In this document: one piece after another, positions 23,907 through 34,244 of the stretch
Numbering within the stretch: position 1 is the first letter of the stretch
How the letters are laid out: each line of letters starts with the position of its first letter
Assembly: GCA_000507305.1 (NCBI GenBank)
Contig: DF239824.1
Span: 16,001 to 80,000 of the forward strand
Direction of reading: 5' to 3'
Length of the DNA stretch: 64,000 bases
Origin: Breviolum minutum Mf 1.05b.01
Lineage: Eukaryota; Sar; Dinophyceae; Suessiales; Symbiodiniaceae
Made by a program: the position numbers and the translations under genes
Notes under the pieces: generated by a model
What the model was told of the DNA's origin: nothing
Databases searched by the model: none
What the model saw: only the letters and a program-made list of their open reading frames with translations

Positions 23907-24210
23907 GGGTGGCCGGTCCTGGATGGTCCTGCTTTTCATCACGAAAAAGAAAATAAGGGAAAATAGCAAAAGTATATGAAAAATATGCAAATTAACAATC
24001 ATGAAAGATTCACCAATCAACGTTGATTGCTTCACCATTAAGAAAAAGTTTGCACTTTCCAAAGTTTTTTCCAAAAAGATATTAGGGGATGACTGACGAC
24101 AAAAACCTGCAAGGCCGCAGGTGGCTCTGGCTCCACTTCGGCTGTTGGAGGCGGCTGCAAGAGGGGTTTTTCATACATTTCGGTTTGTGAGTTTCAAGAT
24201 GTTTCAAACA

Positions 24211-24413
24211 TACCCTCCAGGGAATTAACATATCCCCCTCATAAGGCATATTTGAAGATGCTTTTCCTTTTCCCCAGGTGGGATATGTTAGTTTCCTGGA
24301 AATTATTCTAGGTTGTGGTTTCAAATATTTTTCATGTTCACCCCTATATGGGGGAAGATGAACCCATTTTGACGAATATTTTTTCAAAATGGGTTGGTGA
24401 AACCACCAACTAG
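24211..24413. mobile_element. Adjacent family B (truncated) and family D elements
   Basis: Family B from 24211 (TACCCTCCAGGGAATTAACA) to about 24300, where the right arm stops at TTTCCTGGA. Family D follows from 24308 (CTAGGTTGTGGTTTCAAATA) to 24413 (TGAAACCACCAACTAG). Confidence 0.75.
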
Positions 24414-24624
24414 TTATTTGAAGCATCTTGTTGGTTTTACCGTGGGTACCTTAAGGTCAAAATAGATGGCACAGATACCAAGAGGTAGGTTTGTAAAGGT
24501 CGAAAAAAACCAAATATGTAGGGACTGTGTCATCTATTGTTCATTTCCTGTATATGTATGTGTATATATATATATATATGTATTGATATTTTATATATAC
24601 TATATATATAGATAGATAGATCCA

Positions 24625-26311
24625 GGTTAAGAGATCACCGGAAGCGTTGCGTTTTCGAAAGGCAATCAGAGTGGCAGTTCAACGTCGAAGCCTGGAACGG
24701 TGAGCTCAACAGGCGGGGTTGGACAGGATCCAAACGGTGGTGTGGGGGAGATGTCACATGTCCATTCCGGAAAGGAATTTGCTGAAACATGTTGTGGAAG
24801 GATTTTGGTGGTATTTCTGAAGCATTGGATAGCTTGGTGTATGTTTTTTGTTGGTGTTTGCCTTCAGAACTATCGATAGGTCTGAGTATACTTTGACCAG
24901 AATTTGATCCGTGACCCATGTTTCAATGGATCTATCTCCGGACTGGTTTAAAAAGATAAAGATCCATGTGTGGTCAAAGGTGATCATAAGCCGCCCACTG
25001 GGAAGGCACTCTCATAGTGTACACTGTTACCCCAGCCGTAGCTGGGGTCTTGCTGAAGTAGTAATCTGCCGAGTAATCTGTACACAAAAACATCTGACGT
25101 CATCTGACAATGGCCCACAACTAGTAAAATACTAGAATGAAGAACGCCATGACTTCCCCCCCAAGCCCCGACCCCCAAATCACCTCGGGTTCCCAGGCCG
25201 TGCGTCCATTGCGGCCGACAGAGGGGGTGGGAAGGCGGAAATGGGGCACCAATCATGTGATGGTAGAGGGTGTTGATGGTCGTGCGTGGTGCGTTCAAAG
25301 ATGTCTCTGTTGGGTTGTTCCACGGGTTTCATCCATACAACTGGTATGTGGGATGTTGAGATCAATTCAGATCAATTTGTCGATATGTCAATTTAAGAAA
25401 TGGAATTGTCCAATTTGAAATGGGTGCATTGAAGGGCAGGTGCCACAAAGGTCCATTTTCAACTAGAAGACGACCCTCAGATCAGCAGTGGCCCAAGGTC
25501 TCCACCATTTAGAGCTAAAAATCCTGCAGATTCTATACTAAGGTAATCAAAGTTTGGACTGTTTCTTGGCCTAGCGCTTCCTTACAGTCATGTCCTGGAG
25601 TTAATCAACCCCAAGACCATTCAAGACCAATGGCATGCACCATTGATTTGGATGACTTGTTTCGATCATTGGTCGGTGTTTGGTGGTTTAGTACTGTACA
25701 GAAGAACCCATTCATTGGGATTGAAAATGGTATTGACACATACCCGGTTTGGGTACTGCCACGGCATTTTTTCTGGCTGGAGATATGCAAACTCCAGCCA
25801 TTCCGAGTTGTTGCTATATCTGTTTAGCAATGAATTCGGAGTTTCTTTTCTTTTTCCGCAAGCGCGAGTCGCGTGCAGGTGTTAGACTTGCTATCCTAGA
25901 AGCAGAAACAGCGTGCGAATTTTTTTGGATCTTTGACGCATGGTTGAGGATACCAAAAACCCAGCCATACCAAGCCATACCAAGACCTTAAACAGACCTG
26001 CAGCGATTTAGGTCCAGGCTACCGCTAGGGGAAAAAGAAAATCAAATGGAAAGAAACGCTAATTCTCCCATAGTAATGGAAGTGGAAAATCATGGAACCA
26101 ATTCTCCCTCTAAGAGCATGCTTTTCTTTTAAATGGAGTGATTTCAGGTTTGCCGATGTGTCCCCCTGTTGAAAAAAAATCGGATATCTTCGTCACCCAT
26201 CCTGCCTGAATCATAGAACCAATCATTCCCACCTTGGAAGGGTAGGTTGCCGTACAAATTTGGCCGATTTTGAGGTTTTTATAGAACATGAACTGAATGT
26301 TCATATTTCCA

Positions 26312-26343
<32 letters not shown>

Positions 26344-29300
26344 ATATGTTCTACATGTTTGCACTAGCTAAAGGTAATCTTTCCGAAACAGATCGCCCGT
26401 AGCATCACTCCCACTAGCACCACATCGTAAGCTGCCAGGCGCGTGCCTGGTTCAGCGCCTACCCGCGAAGCAAGGGTGGAAGTTCCAGCACTACGGGAGC
26501 TGGGCCGAGTGCCATAGGCGGAAGGGACGGGTTGATGGGATGAATTTGTAAAGGTGACAAAATCTCTTTTGGGTTTGTTTTTTTAGTTGTTTTAAAAGTC
26601 AAAAGAAGCAGTGGACAATTCAGAAATTAAATGAAACATTAAATTAAGCTGTTTCATTTGAAAGAAGATGTTTTCTTGGGTTGGGCATATGAAACACAAG
26701 TATCTAGTTTTTTTTGCTCTTCCAGCATGTGAACAAGTAACTAGTATTAACTAGTGATATTTTACAAATGTGGACTACCCTCCAGGGAACTCACATATCC
26801 CCCAAAAATGGCATTTTGAAGATGATGTTCCTTTTCCCAAGGTGGGATATGTTAGTTCCCTGGAGGGTACATTTGTTGGTTGCATTCTGTTACAACCAAT
26901 TGCAGTCCTCTGTGTTTTGTTGCCAGGCAACAAGCCTGGACCCACCACGCCATTGGAGGAGCCAACCTTGGCACCCGAGAAGGGTGAGGATTGAAAAAAA
27001 ACCACTGAAAATCCCCAAAGATGGACCTTTTCTGTAAAAAATGTAGGAAAAGTAGATAGGAATTTCTTTAAGGAACTGCAGCTTCCAAGTTCAGCTGATG
27101 TCAAAAGAGATACGTATTTTTTGAAGGTTTTCTGACTTCAAAAAGGCGCAGCAAAATGGGTTCAAAGTGGTTGCCTCTTAAAGAGTGATCGGTTCAGATC
27201 GGTTCAACGATGAGACATGTTTTGATTGGCTGACATCGTAGGCATGGCGCCAGTTGGTTGCGTACATTAGATGCGTGTAGTCTCAAAAGCAGATGCTGCT
27301 TTTTTGGGTAATAACAGATAGGTCAGATTTTTTGTGGATACCAATGGTGCCCGACACTTCTCCCCTACATGCCGAAAATCCACCCGTCCGAATATGATGA
27401 AAGTTCAACAGGGTGGCAAATTTTGTACGTCATTTAAGGGTTCACCCCCAGAGACTTTTTGGAAACGCGCAGCGAATCGAAGGAAGGAGATCCACTCAGA
27501 GGGTTTGAGCTCAGTTTTTTGTCGGGATTCCCAGCCCGGGGAGTCCGGGAGTCGAGGGTGCACTACGTGGGATGGTGAAACGAAGATGAACGTTGGGATC
27601 CTCCGGGATCCAAATGTGAGAATCCTGGCCGCCATGACCTTTGGAGGATGGTGTTCCGATAAATTGATAAATTGATAGATACATCCGACTGAAAGATGTT
27701 TAATCAAATTTCAAGCACTTGTGTCTTTTTGGAGGACGCTGATTTTTTTTCCGGTGGATCTGCCCCAAAATTTCCCATGTGTGTATATAGTTGGCTTAGG
27801 GGTCCAAAGACTCATCCAAATATCTTTCCAGAGATTTAATGTTCAGCAAAAATTGGTGAATCTGTAGAACACCCAGGCTGAAAGATGGACATTTGATGAA
27901 TACATGTGTAACTAATTTAGTTATTTTGGAGGTTTTTATGTGGAGATGGATGAGAGATCCATAGGAATCCTGATTTTGGCCAGCATCCTTTCTCATGATT
28001 TCCATCGATTTTGTCCGAGGTCGTTGAGTGGCGTGGATGACACGGTCTCCCCGCGAACACTTTGCGACATTTCGCAGGAGTTCGCTTTTGTTGAGCCTCA
28101 TAGCAGCAATTCGGGGCATGGGTAGATTCGTGTTACAAGGAAGAGTCTTCCATGCAATGATACCATGCCACCATGTTTATATGTGTTTTACAAAGACAGA
28201 TGCATCAAGTGTTTGTCAAAGATGCTTCAAGTTGTTCTTCTAGGTGGCTTTTCAACCATTTGCTTGGCATGAATGAATCGTACAGTTCGAGCTAAGTCAT
28301 TATATAACGAATATCATTAAAGATCACAAGTGGCAAAAGAAAGTGGAATCTCAAATGAGCAACTAAAACAGGGCACGTGATTCTTTAGGAAAAAAGGGGA
28401 TGAAAAACTACCCAGTTTTATATGGGGTTAAGAAGCCATGACATAAGGATCCCTATTGAACAACCATTTTCACACCGTTTCTACAGCGAGTGAACTCAGG
28501 TGGGGTGTGAACTTCCGGGCCGAGAAACAGGGTCGGGAGCCACGCTATGTCCGGAAGCCGAGCTGCTTGGGTGTTTCGTTACTGGCAGATCCTACCCTCT
28601 CTGAAACTAACCAAAACGCCCCTGAAAATAGGCAAGCTGTTAGTTTCAGAGAGGGTAGCGGTGGAAAATGATGAAAATGTCGGCTTGTTGTTGAGTCATC
28701 TTGGAGTTCTAAGTCACAAGAGGACCAAAGGCATGAAATGTCCATTCGGGTTGCTGGTCTACCAACCTAGAGTGTTACACTTGTTTAGGCTTATGAGACA
28801 GTGCAATACAAAACAAAGTGAACAGCTTCTGGAATGCACCCTGTTTTTGGTGAAAGGCGAGATTTTCTTGGTGCGAAAAACATCCATCGCTCATCATCGC
28901 TACCTGATGCTCCTTCTGGTACTCCTGGGCTTGGGGTTTGTGCGAAACCAATTCCAATCTGAAACAGGCGTCTCTGACGTGGTTGCGTATGTTGCAGGAA
29001 GAGTTTGGGTCCCCCAGTTTGGCCAATGGAAAAAGAGCATGATCTATCAGAAGCCACCAATACCTTTGAGATGAGTCAACATGTTCAGCTTGTTTTAAGA
29101 CCACCTTGCTGTGACTCGAAAATGATGTCCGGGATGAGTTTGGGCCAATGTCCATTCTCTTTGAAGCATCCTTGTGGTTTTCATCGTCATCATGGTGATA
29201 GGAAATAAATGGTTCCATCAACTCACCTCACGCTGACGTTGGTAGTTGGTAGTTCTATGATGTTACTTGTGGCGTGTAAATCTTCAAAAATCCAAGATCA

Positions 29301-32300
29301 TCTTGGACTCAGGATCGATCGGCGGCAGCAAACAGGAAAGTTTGCACCGATTCATTTCGCAGCCCATTTGGGAGGCGTTTGCGGCCTTGTGGCGGGGGGA
29401 ATGTTACCTTGAAACCTGCCAGTGACGTAACGGTAGAGGTTTCACAGTGGTTCGCCTTGGTTGTAACAGATGATAAGGATACTGATCCATTGATGAATAT
29501 CTCTAAATATGCAGCCAGCTATAAGATAACCTTACGATCAGAATGTGTAAGACGTATTATAGCATGGATACCGTAACCCTTCTTTCGCACACTCTCCTGC
29601 AATATCGCCCATACACATCTAAAAGTGGTGCAAAGTTGTTTAGCTGGGTGATGGTGGCGTCAGTCCATATTCAACTCAGCCTGCCCTGGAGGCGAATATT
29701 GCGTGGACGTGTTAAAAGGCGACGCATCATTGGTTCGAACATTGTGGGAGGACGGTTGTTGGCAACATCGGTGCGACGAGATGGAATTGGGGGATATCCT
29801 TTTGTATCGGTAGGTTTGAGAATTTAACCCTCAGGCCTTACCAATCACACCAGGCAGAATGTCAAACCAGTTAGTTTCCTTTGTCCGACACGAGTTGATC
29901 AGCCATTGACAAAGGTCTCCAAAAAAAAACTGCCACCACTGCCTGCAGGGCTGTGTACCACCACCGCCACCACCATCACTGCCAGCACTAGCAGCAACAT
30001 AATCACTAGTACCACCAGCATTATCCGCTTCATCAGAAAAATCACCATCATGTGTGCTGCTGCAGCACAAACTCAAGATTATTCACGGTGATTGAACTCC
30101 CCTCTTCCTAGGGTTTGCTATTTTTCGGTTGATCAGCGGCACACTAACAGCTCGTTTCCCTTTAGCATGTTTTTCTTAAAATGCAAGCAACTCGCAACTC
30201 GCAGTTCGGAAACGGTCTACTTTTGTGTCTACAAATGTCTATGCAGACTGTTCATTCCCCAAAGGATTGTTCTGTGGGTGTCATCCCTTTGTTTCCTGTT
30301 GGTGTTTGTGGTGGTGTATCAAACTCAATACCTTGGGGAACTCACCTGAAAGGACTATGGTTTTCTTCGAGTCTACCTTTGCCCCACCCGTGCCAACGGC
30401 GTGAACAGCTCGCAGTTGTCGGGCTTCCAAAGGGGGCCTTCGGAGCGGCACAGTTGAGTCTCAAAGAGTGCGAGTTTCAGGACTTATCCTAGCGAGTGTC
30501 AAAGAAACCCCATGAATTTAAAGCACTGATATTTGTCAGCAATTTTATCACTTCAAAACGTCAGCAGTAGGTCAACTTCGGTGATTTTTTGAAAGTTTTG
30601 TGTTGCGTAAGGAAGAAGCACTTGCCAACGCTCAAGAACGTCATCGTAGCATTGCCCCAAGTGGAGTTTGTGTTGCTGGTGACGAAGGCACCATCGTCAC
30701 CATGGCCTTTGTAGTTTGGATCTTTTTGGATGGGGAAATTCGCGAAAAGAAAAAAGTGAAACAAAAAAAAAAGACACCTTCCTTCAGTGAATTCACGGTG
30801 TTTGTTTGGGGGTCAGGCTATAAATAGGTGGGCATTCATCCATTCTTCACACCTTCCGAATCTCTGGTTCCCTCGCCAGGAGACGAGGGCCTTGACCTTT
30901 AACTTGATGATGCTTGGATGATTCGATGCCTGTTGGACGAAGGGGTATACACGAATGATGGGCAGCAGATATGTAGATCGTGTCTATGTTGCTAAAGTTT
31001 TACATTTGCAAGGCAACCTCATACTCGTACCAGTACCTTCCTCAAGGTAAACAAATCAATCTTTATCAATCTTCATTACACAGTCATCAATGTGGTGGTG
31101 CGGCGATCTTCCGACAATGCTATGGCTTTGGAAAGAACTGGTATATTTCATCTCCGAATACAGTAATTTGTCCAAGATTTCGCACTGCTATTCATGCATC
31201 TTCAAATTGCAAAACGTTTTCGGAGCAGTGTTTGAGCACAGTCACATGTCTATCTTACTCCAGTATATTCTTCGTGCATATCCGCCTCAGGAATGAGGTA
31301 CAGCCAAACTTGGCTTTCTTCTACTTTTCAGAGGAGCAGTTGCTTTTTTGGAACCGTCCATTTGGAATGACCGAACTGATCCACACTCCAAAATGAGCAT
31401 GTCCCCTAAAAGAAAAAAAACATGTTGAAAGGAAAATGTCATATTCCAACATATTCCAACTAACCATCAATTTCTAGGGAATTGGTTAGTTTTCAGGGGG
31501 CCCCACATAACCCTGCCAACGAGCGCAGGAAGCAGAGAATGGTGGACCTGTTGAGCCCGAGAAGCCGCCCGAAAAACGTTGGGGTCGCCAAATGGAGTGA
31601 GTTTTTGATCAGGGAAAGGGTGAGTTTTTTTCTTGGATCAGAAATTCCCCAAGTGGTTCTGGTGTAGGAATCATGGGAGAAACTGATGCTGTGTGTCAGG
31701 CCTTGTGGTATGGTGTGCGATTTTTGCGGCAGTTCACTTGGGGACATTGTCACACGGGAAAGTTTTTTTGGGGGCGATATGTCTTAATTGCATCCTCTTT
31801 CCTTCATGGCAATCTACAGGTGTCAACCAACCTTCCACATGGATATCAACAGCTGATGCTCAAGACAAATCTCCGGACACTCCAAAGTGAGCGTCATCCT
31901 CCCAGACATGGAGGTTCAGTTGGCTCCCAGACCGCGGGACAGATTTGCAGCAAGATTTGTTTCCAATCAATTTTCCAGGCCAGAATCGCCGAAGTCTTTG
32001 GGATCATCATTCACTCCATGGGTTTGGGGCTTCGGCTTCAGTGCTCCGCTGGTGAGATATGTACAACGACATTGGCGAGGAGCTGGTCGATCTGGTCCCA
32101 GATCACGCTGTTGTGCTGTGAAAGTCAAGGAGTCAGTGGAAGAAGTGCATCTTGGATGAAAAAAAAACGTTGATAGTTTATACTGTGCTTATGTATCTTA
32201 TGTAAACTCCTGATGAGTCCGTGACGACCATATTGATCCATACCATTGAGTGATCGCAGTATGCCCATAATCAAAAACAAAATGCAGCCAAACAGGGCCC

Positions 32301-32945
32301 CCATCAAAACTTATAAAACTTTATAAGAACAACAAATATTTGCCGTTCACCTGCTTGGTTGTTTGGCTTCCCGCCATCTTTGCCGAGGCAAAGCTTTGCT
32401 GCCTTGAGCGAAGCGGAGGCACCCATAGAGTCGGTCCCGAAGACGACAAAGCTTCCCAAGGAATCTGCCCGCAGCAGTCTTTGGGGTTCCTTTTGAAGCA
32501 GAAGTGATGTGTTGGTGATTGGACATGTTGAATTCTTGGGAGAAAAAAGATGTTGAAAATAGGGATGTGATGATGTGACCGAAGTATGTTGCCAATACAT
32601 GAAAATACATGAATGTGATATACGTACATATATATACAATAACTACATAATATCATAGAATATGATCAATTAGATCCTCATCTCTGAATGACTTTTCCTT
32701 CAGATGTTGGGGGTCAATTTCTTTGCTGCGTCCCATGAGGTTTTGGAAACCCCAACTTTGTAAGTCGGGCAACTTGCCACAAGACACTGGGATGATGGGG
32801 ATGCTGGAAGTTGCGCTGTTGCTGTCGTTAAAACCAACCATGGGAAATCGGAAATCAGTTGAAGCGGCAGCACTTGGAAGCCAAAATGATGGGGGTCATA
32901 GCAAGCAAAACTACAGCAACACTCAGGAAGCCTTACCTTTGTTGA
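24625..32945 (+). CDS. Rhomboid-like intramembrane protease gene with C-terminal extension (spliced)
   Basis: The identifying exon, 29336-29388, encodes KFAPIHFAAHLGGVCGL. H-x-AAHLGGxxxG is the rhomboid transmembrane-6 signature carrying the catalytic histidine. From there exons at 29664-29809, 30596-30665, 31497-31596, 31820-31886 and 31979-32051 join with every reading phase matching. A last exon at 32859-32945 would close with TGA. The extension is soluble and charged, with Pro/Ser/Lys-rich parts. Upstream candidates on the same strand are 24625-24692, 25137-~25262, 26927-26983, 27515-27574, 28500-~28592 and 28998-~29070, but they do not all link in phase. I did not find the exon with the catalytic serine (GxSG), so the rhomboid call rests on one motif; activity cannot be judged. 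Confidence 0.48.
26776..26869. mobile_element. Inverted-repeat element, family B
   Basis: TACCCTCCAGGGAACTCACA ... TGTTAGTTCCCTGGAGGGTA, 94 bp, near-perfect arms of about 25 bp, internal GAAGATGATGTTCCTTTTCC. Same arm logic as family A but a different sequence. Confidence 0.88.
26927..26983 (+). CDS. Candidate exon, proline-rich
   Basis: Between TTGTTGCCAG and a strong GTGAGG donor. Encodes NKPGPTTPLEEPTLAPEK, a proline- and glutamate-rich disordered segment. It leaves in phase 1; the next candidate exon (27515-27574, after TTTGAGCTCAG, before GTGAAA) then reads FCRDSQPGESGSRGCTTWD. Alternatively that next exon reads FFVGIPSPGSPGVEGALRGM in phase 0. An inverted-repeat element (26776-26869) lies 57 bp upstream. 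Confidence 0.5.
28593..28657. mobile_element. Inverted-repeat element, family A (short, perfect arms)
   Basis: TACCCTCTCTGAAACTAAC at one end and its exact reverse complement at the other (19 bp), around 27 bp containing the family motif CCCCTGAAAATAGG. The whole element is 65 bp and could fold into a single hairpin. Confidence 0.88.
29336..29388 (+). CDS. Rhomboid TM6 exon with catalytic-histidine motif
   Basis: Starts after AGCAAACAG and ends before GTGGCG. The 17 full codons contain FAAHLGGVCG. In rhomboid proteases the histidine of AHLGG pairs with a serine in TM4, and the glycines pack the TM6 helix. Similar strings are common in bacterial and eukaryotic rhomboids. If the intron starts where I place it, the rest of TM6 is supplied by the next exon, which is not strongly hydrophobic; read through, the frame adds VAGGMLP before a stop. 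Confidence 0.55.
29664..29809 (+). CDS. Exon of unknown function in the rhomboid-like gene
   Basis: A 146 bp exon with a GTGGCGTCAG acceptor and a GTAGGT donor. It encodes 48 codons starting SIFNSACPGGEYCVDVLKGD and ending ELGDILLY, and it is phase-compatible on both sides. Acidic and cysteine-containing; no family recognised. Confidence 0.55.
30596..32051 (+). CDS. Phase-linked exon chain (C-terminal extension)
   Basis: Four exons: 30596-30665 (VLRKEEALANAQERHRS...), 31497-31596 (NPANERRKQRMVDLLSPRSR...), 31820-31886 (VNQPSTWISTADAQDKSPDT) and 31979-32051 (PESPKSLGSSFTPWVWGFGF). Donors are GTTTGT, GTGAGT, GTGAGC and GTGAGA. The split codons (A+GT, AA+G) are regenerated exactly, giving SPDTPK-PESPKS across the last junction. 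The intron 31887-31978 is only 92 bp. Basic in the first half, Ser/Pro-rich in the second; no family recognised. Confidence 0.6.
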
Positions 32946-33793
32946 GGGAAGCATGTTGAGCAAAAGAATCCTGCAACACTGTACATGTTCTTGATTCTGA
33001 TTGTCAATTGCTAGCAATGATAAAGTCCAACGTCTAACTATACCGGTTGAGGATGTTGCTTAGTTGTTCTTGCACCACAAGCAGAGTTTTCTTCAAGAAG
33101 CATACTGAAAGTCAACCCACTCCTGACCGGCTTAGTTGGGTCAGTGGCGTTTCTTTAAATGTACAGTCTGTAGTTACTGGGCCTGTCGTTGCTCACCAGG
33201 GATGACCATCAAGGAGTGTTGATTCTACTGTAGTGCTTAATGCTATCCCATATTTGTCAAGATGGAATGAATCTATCGGATGATTTGCAGCTAGACCAGC
33301 CCACACATGGATCGCATGGAAGGTGCCTGACAGTTCTATGAGTTTCTTCTTTATTAGACCACATTGTAAGTTTGATGTGAGTACTTGCAACCATAAAACA
33401 AAGCCATACAAAGCCATTACTGTAATTTGTTGCCAATTCCATCACGAAGCGACCTCCACTGCTTGGCTGAAAGTTTGCAAAACAAAAAAATGTTGGATTT
33501 TTTGGAGGCAAAGCATGCTCCGTGGGGGCCCTTGCCATATGCGATTGACTGTGACTTGTTTGGCAGCTGCTTTGGTTGATGTTTTGGGATACCCAGACAA
33601 AATTCTTCCATGTGAAGTCAAAAGAGAAAAAAACGGAAAGAGTTGATCAGGACTTTCATCTCAGTTTTGTTTCGTCTTATTTAAAAACTGATCTTAGTTA
33701 GACTCATTAGACTCATGGTGTTTGTGAGAATTTCACACGGTGTTCCATGTCCTAATTAATAGATTGGTTTGTGCCAATCATCTGAAATTTGAG

Positions 33794-34054
33794 GTGAGGA
33801 AACCAACGGTTTTCTTTGCTCACAATCAAGAACTGCTCGCATCAATCTCAACACTACCCAAACCCATCTTCCGGATCCCTGAAATTTCTGGAGGCGAAGA
33901 GTTCTTGGAGTTTCCTCCTGTGGAACTTACTATGGTGATTTGTGTTTTAGCATCCTCCTTCATTGTGGCCGTTGGCACCTTACCTTTCCTTGCAGAGCCT
34001 GGTTTTGAAGATGTGAGAGCAGTACTGGATGGATTGGAGAATAGCATTTGCATC
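33794..34054 (+). CDS. K+ channel exon: N-terminal region, S1 and start of S2
   Basis: An open frame of 87 codons ending at ATC|GTTGCT. It contains the hydrophobic segment ELTMVICVLASSFIVAVGTL (S1), then FEDVRAVLDGLENSICI, which joins VFVIEFVLRWYSR of the next exon to complete S2. The 5' boundary (GAAATTTGAG) is a guess; AATCAAG at 33830 is another possibility. Confidence 0.78.
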
Positions 34055-34185
34055 GTTGCTGGGCTGTGGACGGGAATCAAGTTGGGATGGCAAGAGCCAG
34101 AATTGGGAACATCATTGTGTGGTGGAAGCTTTTAGTAAGCTTTAATGAACCTTACTAGCCCCATAGTCATCGTGATCACTATCAC

Positions 34186-34244
<59 letters not shown>

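Noticed and set aside
28547-29074. 175-codon ORF, plus strand
   Set aside because: It runs through a family A hairpin element in several frames and has no domain; splice-bounded shorter exons explain the coding signal better.
32208-32235. Hammerhead-ribozyme-like string CTGATGAGTCCGTGACGA
   Set aside because: It matches the start of the conserved core, but the stem II closing strand and the required GAAA that follows it are absent (CGACCATA instead), and no flanking stems I and III were found.
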